DNA of 64,000 nucleotides from Syntrophales bacterium (GTDB lineage: Bacteria > Desulfobacterota > Syntrophia > Syntrophales > UBA5619). The stretch lies in contig JALNYO010000006.1 in assembly GCA_023229765.1 (NCBI GenBank), positions 75,207 to 139,206 on the forward strand. The letters run 5' to 3'. Below the pieces are notes generated by a model. It saw only the letters and a list, made by a program, of their open reading frames with translations. It had not been told where the DNA came from and did no database searches. Every line of letters begins with the position of its first letter. Position 1 is the stretch's first letter. Position numbers and translations under genes: made by a program. This document shows, one piece after another, positions 53,552 through 60,906 of this stretch.

Positions 53552-53600
53552 CGTTTTTTGAAGGCAAAATACCTTATTCAGAAGGAGAGAAAAAAAATAA

Positions 53601-54380
53601 ATGAAAATATCTGTATGCGCCAAGGGTGGCAGCGGTAAAAGCACGATTGTAACGCTATTGGCGAATGAAGCAAGAAACAGGGGCAGTCGGGTTCTGATAG
53701 TAGATTCCGACGAATCAAATTCTGGTCTTTACAGGATGTTGGGTTTTGATGAGCCGCCCGTCCCGCTTATGGAGCTTGTTGGCGGCAAGTCGAGCTTGAA
53801 ACAGAATATGAAGAAACTCGACATCTTTGCCGGCGATAAAATCCCGGTTGACGACATTCCCGCCGGGTATTTACTGCAGCATGACCACATAATGCTGGTC
53901 AGCATCGGGAAAATCATGCAGTCGCTGGAAGGCTGCGCCTGCCCGATGGGGGTCTTAAGTCGTGAATTCCTGAAGAAGATCTCCGTCAAGGACGGCGAGA
54001 TGGTGATCGTCGATATGGAGGCCGGGGTCGAGCATTTCGGCCGCGGGGTGGAAACGAGCATCGATAATGTGCTGATCGTTGTCGAACCGCCTCTGGAATC
54101 AATGGAGATGGCAACAAAGATTCATGGCATGTCCCAGGGAAGCGGCATAAAAAATACCTGGGCGGTGCTGAATAAAATCCCCAATGAAGAAATCAGGCAA
54201 AGGCTCGAAGCAGAACTCGCCAAAAGGGGCATCAAGGTTATCGGATGCGTGTATCTTGATCAGGAGATTTTCATGGCCAGCGTGGATGGTCGTGTTCCGA
54301 AACAAGGGGCGGCAGCCAACGAAATCAAAGGGATAATGGACTTCATCCTCACAAAGACAGAGGGAAAACATTCCAGCTAA
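53601..54380 (+). CDS. cooC: CooC-type nickel-insertion ATPase
   Basis: A 259-residue SIMIBI-class ATPase. It has the deviant Walker A KGGSGKST (residues 8-15), Walker A-prime IVDSDESN and a later VDMEAGVEHFGRG segment. The CxC metal motif GCACPMG places Cys112 and Cys114 exactly where CooC binds Ni at its dimer interface. It inserts nickel into carbon monoxide dehydrogenase C-clusters. No CODH gene lies in this window, so the client must be elsewhere. ATG follows GGAGAG. Confidence 0.9.
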   Translation: MKISVCAKGGSGKSTIVTLLANEARNRGSRVLIVDSDESNSGLYRMLGFDEPPVPLMELVGGKSSLKQNMKKLDIFAGDKIPVDDIPAGYLLQHDHIMLVSIGKIMQSLEGCACPMGVLSREFLKKISVKDGEMVIVDMEAGVEHFGRGVETSIDNVLIVVEPPLESMEMATKIHGMSQGSGIKNTWAVLNKIPNEEIRQRLEAELAKRGIKVIGCVYLDQEIFMASVDGRVPKQGAAANEIKGIMDFILTKTEGKHSS

Positions 54381-54407
54381 TGATTTTTGAAAAGGAGGTA
54401 CTTTAAA

Positions 54408-54641
54408 ATGTGTTTGGCGTCGGCCTACTTTAACAACGAAAATGGTCCACTTATCATGAAGGATATCGCGCACCTTAAAGCGGATGGCGACAATCTGGAG
54501 ATAGAGACGCTTTTCGGGGAACGCAAGGCAGTGCAGGGGAAAATCATAGAGGTTGATTTCTTTTCTTCGAAAATATTTCTCGAACAGAACCAGGCGACCG
54601 TAATTGAGGGCGACTCTTACCCGTCCCAGCTTGAAAAATAG
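54408..54641 (+). CDS. cooT: CooT-family nickel-binding protein
   Basis: A 77-residue protein starting MCLASAYF; Cys2 is the Ni ligand in CooT dimers. The rest (LIMKDIAHLKADGDNLEIETLFGERKAVQGKIIEVDFFSSKIFL) is the beta-rich RNA-binding-like fold of the family. The ATG at 54408 follows AAGGAGG; a longer frame would bury the key N-terminal MC. It lies 27 bases after cooC, supporting joint Ni handling. Confidence 0.87.
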   Translation: MCLASAYFNNENGPLIMKDIAHLKADGDNLEIETLFGERKAVQGKIIEVDFFSSKIFLEQNQATVIEGDSYPSQLEK

Positions 54642-54668
54642 TCCTGATTTCGAAAATCCTAAGCTTTC

Positions 54669-54806
54669 GAGGTAATTGCAAAACTCCCCATTTTTGTCAT
54701 TCCCGCAACGATTCTGAGCGGGGATCTGGTTCTAACTGCTTGAAAAACCATATTATGAACATTAAGCTTCGCTTTCGGGAATGACAAATGGTGTTGCAAT
54801 TGCCTC
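54669..54806. repeat. MITE-like element, copy 2
   Basis: Begins GAGGTAATTGCAAAACTCCC and ends, on the complement, AGGCAATTGCAACACCATTT followed by GTCATTCCC: imperfect terminal inverted repeats of about 29 bases. Shares its ends with 45763-45897. It contains GAACATTAAGCTTCGCTTTC. It lies between cooT and DUF3842. Confidence 0.8.
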
Positions 54807-54836
54807 TTTCTTAAAATTAAAAAAGGAGAGAAACGC

Positions 54837-55274
54837 TTGACGAAATCTATCTATGTGATCGACGGTCAGGGGGGAGGAATCGGGGCCACCCTGATCAAGT
54901 ATTTGCGGGAAGCATATGGAGACTCGGTCGAACTGATCGCCCTCGGGACTAACGCAATCGCCACGGCTCAGATGATCAAGGCAGGCGCCAACCGGGGGGC
55001 TTCCGGTGAAAACGCCGTTTGTCGTTCGGTTAAACAGGCCGAGTGCATTGTGGGTCCTGTCGCGATAACCTGGGCAAACGCGATGATGGGCGAAGTGACA
55101 TCCAAAATGGCCGCGGCAGTTACCTCAAGCGGGGCATTAAAAGTGCTGTTGCCGCTCTTCCGGGAAAAAATAGAGATTGTGGGAATAAATAGAGAACCGC
55201 TGCCGCGCCTGATGCAGGCGCTGATAGAACATACAAAAGTGTTCGCGGCAGTTAACACGCAAGACGAGATATAG
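54837..55274 (+). CDS. DUF3842 family protein
   Basis: A 145-residue protein starting with TTG at 54837, ten bases after AAGGAG. KSIYVIDGQGGGIGATLIKYLREAYGD is a Rossmann-like glycine motif, followed by LIALGTNAIATAQMIKAGANRGASGENAV. This is DUF3842, frequently found near nickel/CODH maturation genes in anaerobes. Biochemical role unknown. The intervening MITE may have split an older cooC-cooT-DUF3842 operon. Confidence 0.8.
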   Translation: MTKSIYVIDGQGGGIGATLIKYLREAYGDSVELIALGTNAIATAQMIKAGANRGASGENAVCRSVKQAECIVGPVAITWANAMMGEVTSKMAAAVTSSGALKVLLPLFREKIEIVGINREPLPRLMQALIEHTKVFAAVNTQDEI

Positions 55275-55347
55275 AATCACATCTCGAATTTTGCAAAGGA
55301 ATAAAAAGCAAAGGGCAAAAATCCATCGAACGAACGGAGGCTCTCTT

Positions 55348-56088
55348 ATGGTAACCATGAACCCGGCGCCTGCGACGACTCACCAAAAAGGTAACCTCTA
55401 CCAAATTCCCATCACGGACTTCAAACTGGACCCCGCCCAACCCCGGAAGGTTGTCGACCCCGACGCCCTCGCGGAGCTTGCCGTATCCATTGCGAAGTTC
55501 GGCATTCTCCAGCCGCTGCTTTTTCGCGAGGCGGAACAGGGCTGGGTATATATTGTCGCCGGAGAGCGCCGCTTTCAGGCGGCCCAGCAGGCGGGTTTGC
55601 TGGTTATCCCCGCCATCTGCGTTACGGGGGACTACGCCGAGATCGCCCTGATCGAGAACTTGCAGCGTCAGGATCTCACCATCGTCGAAGAGGCAGAGGC
55701 CCTCCAACGTCTCAAGGACGAGAAAAAGTACACCGACGAGCAACTTTCCGGCGTCATCGGCAAGGCGCGCCAGACCGTAAGCGACATCCTCAACCTGAAC
55801 AGGCTCCCCTTGGATATCCGGGACAAGTGCCGGGGGGATCGTCAGATTTCCCGTCGGACGCTCATCGATATCTCACGGAAGAAGCAGGAACGCGCCATGA
55901 TAACGGCCTACAACGCCTACATGGACAACCAGAACCAGGTAAAGGGAAGCCCCCCGTCAGAAGAAAGACCCGAACGACCCCGGCGCTGCCGGGGTGTTGG
56001 ATGGGCAGGGTGTTTGATGCTCTGCCGGACAGGAACCCAAAATTCGGTGTGTTATACGGATCAACCTAATTATTGTTATGCATGCTGA
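55348..56088 (+). pseudogene. ParB-like protein, copy 1, with altered C-terminus
   Basis: The first 195 codons encode a ParB/Spo0J-type protein with the N-terminal ParB/sulfiredoxin motif IAKFGILQPLLFR and GERRFQAAQQAG, and an HTH (YTDEQLSGVIGKARQTVSDILNLNRLP). It is nearly identical to the copy at 60907. After QVKGS there is a four-base C insertion relative to copy 2, then the remaining 3' part is deleted and joined to flanking sequence, giving an unrelated Cys/Arg-rich tail. The N-terminal DNA-binding part could still be made. ATG at 55348 follows CGGAGG. Confidence 0.8.
56026..56080 (+). repeat. Direct repeat shared with 62089-62136
   Basis: GACAGGAACCCAAAATTCGG...GGATCAACCTAATTATTGTTA, differing at two positions from the later copy. 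After GTTA the two copies diverge completely and different genes follow. Confidence 0.85.
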
Positions 56089-56118
56089 CAAATGAATTTA
56101 AATATGGTATAAAGTCGT

Positions 56119-56307
56119 ATGAAATTAGATAGAACCAAAACCATATTAAAACAACAAACCAAACAAGACGACTGCTTTGTTAATGCCTCTTTTCAGGAAA
56201 GAATTTCTTTTGTTTGGGATTTGACATCCGAACTGTGGTCATTTAAAGGTGATAGAGATGCTGAACGAAGACTACAAAGACATGTTACAAAGCTTATTAG
56301 ACAATGA
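56119..56307 (+). CDS. Small protein upstream of nucleotidyltransferase, putative antitoxin
   Basis: A 62-residue protein; the C-terminal half FQERISFVWDLTSELWSFKGDRDAERRLQRHVTKLIRQ matches small proteins that precede AbiEii-type nucleotidyltransferases. It overlaps the next gene by 50 bases in another frame. Antitoxin role is inferred from this arrangement. Confidence 0.6.
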   Translation: MKLDRTKTILKQQTKQDDCFVNASFQERISFVWDLTSELWSFKGDRDAERRLQRHVTKLIRQ

Positions 56308-56710
56308 TGTAAAATTTCTCATTGTCGGTGCGTATGCCCTTGCCGCGTATGGATACCCGAGAGCAACCGGTTATTTTGATATATGGGTTGAAGCAAGCCC
56401 CGAAAATTCTAAAAAAATATTATCCTCCCTTATCTCTTTCGGCTCGCCGACATCAGAATTAACAGAAATAACTTTTATTCAAAAAGGTATAATCTTTCAA
56501 ATCGGTGTTGCCCCCCGGAGAATAGACCTAATAACCCATATTGATGGCGTTGATTTTAACAACGCTTATCCTTCCAGAACAACAATTGTCATCGAAGGAT
56601 TAAATCTTCCATTTATTTCTAAAGAAAACCTTATAAAAAATAAAAAATCAACTGGACGAGACAAAGATCTCGTTGACGTAAAGCACCTTGAAGAAAACGG
56701 AGATGCATAA
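56258..56710 (+). CDS. Nucleotidyltransferase-family protein (AbiEii/MNT-like)
   Basis: A 150-residue protein. The NTase pattern DVKFLIVGAYALAAYGYPRATGYFDIWVEAS is seen; the catalytic second acid of the usual GSxxxR...DIDxxV site reads FDIWV, with Trp where Asp is expected, so catalysis may be altered. ATG at 56258 chosen from AAAGGTG. Its stop TAA lies inside an attC-like core (GCATAAC). AT-rich, accessory. Confidence 0.78.
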   Translation: MLNEDYKDMLQSLLDNDVKFLIVGAYALAAYGYPRATGYFDIWVEASPENSKKILSSLISFGSPTSELTEITFIQKGIIFQIGVAPRRIDLITHIDGVDFNNAYPSRTTIVIEGLNLPFISKENLIKNKKSTGRDKDLVDVKHLEENGDA

Positions 56711-56759
56711 CAAAGTCAATCCAGCGATCGCTACGCACTGGCTGATTTCTTCGTTAGCG
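56705..56759 (+). repeat. attC-like imperfect palindrome, site 1
   Basis: GCATAAC at one end and GTTAGCG at the other, 55 bases apart. Inner arms AATCCAGC and GCTGATT pair with one extra base in the first arm. The stop codon of the preceding gene is the TAA of the first core. These are features of integron attC sites, with the cores one or two bases off consensus. Confidence 0.5.
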
Positions 56760-56784
56760 TGCGACACGATGTTGCACTGATTGA

Positions 56785-57012
56785 GTGTTCTCAGGGATTG
56801 TCCTGGAGAACCCGGCATGTTCCTGCCGGACCCTACGTTTGGGATGGGAATGGATAGTCAATCGGGAGACAGCCACTGCCGGTGCGTACAGCGCTGCAAT
56901 GCAGGTTCCCAACCGCACGGCACTGAACCATCTCAAGCACTTTGCGGATCTCGGATTGGTTCGGAAAATCGGTGCAGCACGTACTACCCGGTTTAAGGTT
57001 AATAGGCAATGA
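56785..57012 (+). pseudogene. Winged-helix domain remnant
   Basis: The last 45 residues (AGAYSAAMQVPNRTALNHLKHFADLGLVRKIGAARTTRF) form a winged-helix DNA-binding motif as found at the C-terminus of Fic-type and related proteins. The preceding frame is not recognisable and the start is unsupported. Probably the 3' stump of a larger gene. Confidence 0.45.
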
Positions 57013-57022
57013 GTTATGAGAC

Positions 57023-57244
57023 ATGACACCTTCGAATCCCGATTATCGCAATTTTGAGGGGGTTGTCGAGAAGGCCAAGTTGTCTTGTTTCAACAGAGGG
57101 CATCGCATCGAGGATCATTTCGTTGACGTCACCGAAATGATCGAGATCGGGAAAGGCGGGCAGCGGCCGGTCAAGACCATTCTTCTGTCTCGTTCGCCAG
57201 AACGAGGTGGAAACGTATTTGATTTTCCGGGGTTGTTGGGATAG
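57023..57244 (+). pseudogene. DinD-like (damage-inducible protein D) fragment
   Basis: NFEGVVEKAKLSCFNRGHRIEDHFVDVTEMIEIGKGGQRPVK matches the central part of DinD; the flanking N-terminal HTH/ARD region and the rest are missing. The following residues are unrelated. It is an internal fragment. Confidence 0.65.
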
Positions 57245-57319
57245 GCTTCGATCATGATTGATTGTAAAGGGGAACGATGCCGACAATATTACTGATAATA
57301 GGGTGGAGGCTTTTTTTCT

Positions 57320-57577
57320 ATGCCAATGAAGGCAACAATTAAAAATCTTCGTTTAAGTGGCGAATATATGACTTTGACCATTGATGGAGACGAGAAGAAA
57401 TTCAAAATAAAAGACATATCACCCATACTTGATAAGGCATCTGAAGCCGAACGGAATACATTCGAGGTTTCTCCTTCCGGATACGGCATCCACTGGCCTC
57501 TGCTTGACGAAGATATAGCGATTGACGGGCTACGGGGAATTGTCCACTCAAGAGAGATGCAAAGAAAATCCGCCTAA
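57320..57577 (+). CDS. DUF2442 domain protein
   Basis: An 85-residue protein with the DUF2442 pattern (LRLSGEYMTLTIDGDEKKFKI ... RNTFEVSPSGYGIHWPLLDEDIAIDGL). Such genes commonly pair with DUF4160 proteins in putative toxin-antitoxin modules; no DUF4160 gene is seen here. GGAGG precedes the ATG by 12 bases. Confidence 0.8.
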   Translation: MPMKATIKNLRLSGEYMTLTIDGDEKKFKIKDISPILDKASEAERNTFEVSPSGYGIHWPLLDEDIAIDGLRGIVHSREMQRKSA

Positions 57578-57704
57578 TCGGGTATATGGCTATTGAATGT
57601 GAACCCACAGCTCTTTGTCGGATGGTAATTGTGTAAATGTACTCTATAATGGAGTGCAAAGATAACAGATAAGATGCAGGAAATTGTGACGAATGAAGGG
57701 TGAG

Positions 57705-58235
57705 ATGAACAAGAAGGAGAAACGCAGAATTATCATCATTGCCGGGCCAAACGGCGCAGGGAAAACGACTTTTGCCGAAGAGTTTCTACCCAACGAGGCC
57801 GACTGTCCCATTTTTGTCAACGCGGATTTGATTGCCGCCGGGTTTGCTCCCTTTGACCCGGATCGCGTCACGATTAAGGCCGGGCGGTTGATGTTATTGG
57901 AAATCTTTGAACATGTTCGACATCGAGACAGTTTTGCATTTGAAACAACGTTGAGCGGTCGGGTCTATGCGAGACACATATCGGTGTGGCGGGAGCAAGG
58001 ATTTATTGTAAAACTTTTCTTTTTGCGCCTTGCCTCACCCGAATTGGCCATCGCTCGGGTATGTCAGAGGGTGAAGGCGGGTGGCCATAATGTTCCGGAA
58101 GAGACGATTCGCCGTAGATTCGTGTCAGGCCTCCGCAATTTTGAAGAAATATACAAACCGATTGTAGATGAATGGGCGCTTTATGATAATTCATCGAGAA
58201 CGTCGATACTGGTCGAAGAGGGAGGCATGAAATGA
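57705..58235 (+). CDS. Zeta-toxin family kinase
   Basis: A 176-residue P-loop kinase: IIIIAGPNGAGKTTFAEEFLP (Walker A), FVNADLIAAGFAPF, FAFETTLSGRVYARHI and RRRFVSGLRNFEEIYKPIVDEW are the zeta/AAA_33 motifs. Zeta toxins phosphorylate UDP-N-acetylglucosamine and poison wall synthesis. The start at 57705 is preceded by AAGGGTGAG; 57693 is also possible. Overlaps the following small gene by ATGA. Confidence 0.85.
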   Translation: MNKKEKRRIIIIAGPNGAGKTTFAEEFLPNEADCPIFVNADLIAAGFAPFDPDRVTIKAGRLMLLEIFEHVRHRDSFAFETTLSGRVYARHISVWREQGFIVKLFFLRLASPELAIARVCQRVKAGGHNVPEETIRRRFVSGLRNFEEIYKPIVDEWALYDNSSRTSILVEEGGMK

Positions 58236-58429
58236 GTTCGAAAAAACCGGATTCCACCGCAGGTGAAAAAAAACGCGATCCTGATTTCATCAATGCGGAA
58301 ATTGCATTAAAGCGCGCGGCCTTGAAGGCCAGGCAGCAGGCCCAGCAGGCAGGCATCGGTGTCATCGTGCTACAGGATGGCAAGATCATGGAAGAACGGC
58401 CGGATCACGAGAGGCTTGTAAAGGCATAG
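58232..58429 (+). CDS. Small partner of the zeta toxin
   Basis: A 65-residue charged protein: N-terminal Lys/Asp-rich part, helix IALKRAALKARQQAQQ, then GIGVIVLQDGKIMEERPDH. It overlaps the zeta gene stop by four bases (ATGA), implying coupling. It is unlike epsilon antitoxin in order and sequence; an antitoxin role is inferred from coupling only. Confidence 0.65.
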   Translation: MSSKKPDSTAGEKKRDPDFINAEIALKRAALKARQQAQQAGIGVIVLQDGKIMEERPDHERLVKA

Positions 58430-58464
58430 GAAAAGATTGCCAAACGTAGGCCTATGGAGCGCAT

Positions 58465-58730
58465 ATGACATCAGCAACTATCAAACTTTTCCTTCCACGC
58501 GGAGACGCGAAAAGCCTACGCATAGCCGAGATCTATCCCTACGCCGTAGCCCAGCGCAAACAACTCATCGCCGATGGCACGCTTACGGCTTCTTGGTCTT
58601 CACCAGGGATGCGGAGTTTTCTAGTCCGTCTGCGGCGGCGGCTGTCATACACGGCGGAAGCGCAAACGGACTTACCGCGTGAAAAACGGAGGGTGGCAAG
58701 TCGCTCAAACAGCTCGACGAACAGGCCTAA
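58465..58730 (+). pseudogene. GIY-YIG/DUF4357 protein remnant
   Basis: Starts TIKLFLPRGDAKSLRIAEI, the N-terminus of GIY-YIG nuclease proteins with C-terminal DUF4357. The nuclease core is deleted; RKQLIADGTL follows, then a frameshift near 58592, after which GFLVFTRDAEFSSPSAAAA (DUF4357) continues. A TGA replaces the conserved Trp after SANGLTA, and the original stop is the TAA of GCCTAAC at 58725-58731. Three lesions. Confidence 0.8.
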
Positions 58731-58782
58731 CCAGCGGCTTCTGCGGACGACTGACCGCCGCCGCAGAGCCATAGCGTTCGAC
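58725..58782 (+). repeat. attC-like imperfect palindrome, site 2
   Basis: GCCTAAC (perfect RYYYAAC core) at 58725 and GTTCGAC at 58776 (one mismatch to GTTRRRY). Inner arms GGCTTCTGCGG and CCGCAGAGCC pair with a single extra T in the first arm, and four- to five-base spacers separate cores from arms. The stop of the upstream remnant overlaps the first core. This matches the attC layout well. Confidence 0.6.
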
Positions 58783-58804
58783 ACAAGGAGAAAAGTGACA
58801 TCAG

Positions 58805-59323
58805 ATGTTTCATAGCCTTTTACCATTAGTTGGTATCATCGTCGTATTTGTAATCATCGCTGCCTTGTTCAAGGTTCTTCTCAAGAAAGGTAAGCGGGAA
58901 CCGCAGGGCTACCCGTACGAAAAGGAACCGGCTCTCTTCTCTCCTGCAGAACGTTCTTTCCTGGGTGTGCTTGAGCAGGCCGTCAATGGCCGATACCGGT
59001 TTATGGGTAAAGTCAGGCTTGCCGATGTCGTGAAGGTAAAAACCGGAATGAGCAGAAGCGCGTGGCAAAAAGCCTTCAACCGAATCCAAAGCAAGCATCT
59101 TGATATCGTGGCCTGTGACCCGGCAACATTGATGGTGGAGTTTGTGGTAGAGCTTGACGATGAGACTCACCGCCAGTCGAAAAGACAGGTTCGAGACGAG
59201 CTCGTCAACAAAGTCCTTCAGGCCGCTGGTATCCCCGTATTCCACTTCATCGCAAAAAGAGGGTATTCGGTGCAAGACGTCCGCGGAGTGCTCTCTGAAG
59301 CGGAGGCATTGAGTAAGACATGA
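58805..59323 (+). CDS. Membrane-anchored DUF2726 protein
   Basis: A 172-residue protein. One N-terminal transmembrane helix (LLPLVGIIVVFVIIAALFKVLL) is followed by a DUF2726 domain (LFSPAERSFLGVLEQAV ... VVELDDETHRQSKRQVRDELVNKVLQAAGIPVFHF), which resembles a restriction-endonuclease-like fold with an Asp/Glu-Lys set. Starts 20 bases after the attC-like site; ribosome site AAGGAG. Role unknown, common in accessory regions. Confidence 0.82.
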   Translation: MFHSLLPLVGIIVVFVIIAALFKVLLKKGKREPQGYPYEKEPALFSPAERSFLGVLEQAVNGRYRFMGKVRLADVVKVKTGMSRSAWQKAFNRIQSKHLDIVACDPATLMVEFVVELDDETHRQSKRQVRDELVNKVLQAAGIPVFHFIAKRGYSVQDVRGVLSEAEALSKT

Positions 59324-59442
59324 AAAGACCGTCGAATCAACCGGTCATGCAACAGCGTACCAGAAATGGTCATGAAAAGTGTACCACCCGTGAATTGAGA
59401 ATATGGTAGCGTTACTCTGCCATATGATTACGAAGGCAAGAA

Positions 59443-60777
59443 ATGCGGCTGATCGAATCTGAAAATATCGAACTGAAGAAATCAACCGGTGAGTTGAAAG
59501 CGGGGATTATCTCCCTGGCGGCGATGTTGAACAAACATCAGCGAGGAGAACTCTGGTTCGGGATTAAGAATGACGGTACGGCCGTCGGCCAGAGCATCTC
59601 GGAAGCCAGCCTGCGGGAAGTCTCACGGGCGATTGGCGATCACATCGATCCCAAAGTCTATCCGACGGTCGAGCAGGTCATGGTTGACGAGAAGCCCTGC
59701 ATCTGGGTGCTCGTGGAGGGGAAAGACGCCCCCTACTTTGCTTACGGCAGGGCCTATGTCCGGGTTGGCGATGAAGACCGGCAGTTGAGCGCCAAGGGCC
59801 TGGAAGGCTTGATCCTGCAAAAGAACCGCGATCATCTCCGATGGGATACGGAGCTCTGCGATCGGGCGGTCCTTGACGATATCAGCAGCGGCAAACTGAA
59901 AAGCTTCCTGAAGGCGTGCGGCCTCAAATACGACACCATCCCCAATGCCCTCGAAAAACTGGGCTTGATCAGGGACGGCAAACTGCTGAATGCGGCCGTC
60001 CTCTGCTTTGCCAGGAAGCCGGAGAAGTTCCTTCCCAACGCCAGGTTACGATGTGCCACGTTCGGCGCCGTCGACACGACGGTCACGCTGGACATGAAAG
60101 ATTTTACCGGCGATGTGTTCACCCTGATCCAAAAGGCGGAAGAGTACATCCTGGAGCATATCAACATCGGCATGCGGCTGAACGGCTTGTTGCGCGTGGA
60201 TGTTCCCGAGATCGATCCGGAAGCCTTTCGGGAGGCGATTATCAATGCCTTCTGTCACCGGGATTATCGCGAGTACGATTCGGTGAATATCGCCATCTTC
60301 AAGGATCGGCTGGAAATCCGCAGCCCCGGGCTGCTTTATGGAGGACTGACTGTTTCGGACATCCGGAATAAGATGGTCTCCGTCAGGCGGAACGAACTTT
60401 TGGCGGACCTTTTTCAACGCAGCCACCGGATCGAGAAATGGGGCCGCGGCATCAAGATGATTCTGGAGCGGGAACCTGCCACCGAGTTCGAGGAAGTGGG
60501 CACGGCGCTCTTTGTAGCGAGGTTCTGGAGGAAGGGTCTGGAAAAAGGTATCTCCGAAATAATCGGCACACCTTCGGAAGAAACTTCGGAAGAAACTTCG
60601 GATAAAATCCTGGCGATCATCCGGTCGGACACGAAGACTACGGCGCGCCAGATTGCAGGCAAGCTGGGATTGTCTTCAAGGGCTGTTGAGATGCAGCTTG
60701 CCAAACTCAAGCAGGGTGGTAAGCTCAAACGTGTTGGCCCCAAGAAAGGTGGCCACTGGGAGGCAAATGGCGATTAG
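59443..60777 (+). CDS. AlbA_2/Schlafen-type ATP-binding protein
   Basis: A 444-residue protein. The N-terminal AlbA_2 domain (RLIESENIELKKST ... WFGIKNDGTAVGQ, about 1-125), a middle domain, an HATPase_c_4 region (REAIINAFCHRDYREYDSVNIAIFKDRLEIRSPG, about 264-297) and a C-terminal winged helix (TTARQIAGKLGLSSRAVEMQLAKLK) are in the usual order. A short EETSEETSD repeat links them. Likely a transcription regulator or defence-related factor. Confidence 0.85.
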   Translation: MRLIESENIELKKSTGELKAGIISLAAMLNKHQRGELWFGIKNDGTAVGQSISEASLREVSRAIGDHIDPKVYPTVEQVMVDEKPCIWVLVEGKDAPYFAYGRAYVRVGDEDRQLSAKGLEGLILQKNRDHLRWDTELCDRAVLDDISSGKLKSFLKACGLKYDTIPNALEKLGLIRDGKLLNAAVLCFARKPEKFLPNARLRCATFGAVDTTVTLDMKDFTGDVFTLIQKAEEYILEHINIGMRLNGLLRVDVPEIDPEAFREAIINAFCHRDYREYDSVNIAIFKDRLEIRSPGLLYGGLTVSDIRNKMVSVRRNELLADLFQRSHRIEKWGRGIKMILEREPATEFEEVGTALFVARFWRKGLEKGISEIIGTPSEETSEETSDKILAIIRSDTKTTARQIAGKLGLSSRAVEMQLAKLKQGGKLKRVGPKKGGHWEANGD

Positions 60778-60818
60778 GCTTTGTCATTCCCGCAGTGGTT
60801 TTGGCTGGTCAACGATGG

Positions 60819-60882
60819 CGTTAGACCTATGGAGGCATATGACATCAACAACTAACAAACTCTTCCTTCCACGCGGAGACTA
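60819..60882 (+). repeat. Core-like GTTAGAC and repeated GIY-YIG 5' end
   Basis: GTTAGAC (60819-60825, perfect GTTRRRY) is followed by CTATGGAGGCATATGACATC and a further 35 bases matching 58451-58506, the start of the GIY-YIG remnant. Homology stops at 60882, and the ParB copy 2 ribosome site follows. Confidence 0.75.
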
Positions 60883-60906
60883 ATCAAAAAAACGGAGGAA
60901 AAATAA

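Noticed and set aside
57030..57060. TTCGAATCCC as a tRNA T-loop
   Set aside because: No acceptor, D or anticodon stem can be drawn around it, and it lies inside the DinD fragment.
58690..58725. TGA in the DUF4357 remnant as a second selenocysteine codon
   Set aside because: The position is a conserved Trp, not Cys, no SECIS-like hairpin sits at the right distance, and the gene has a frameshift and a deletion.
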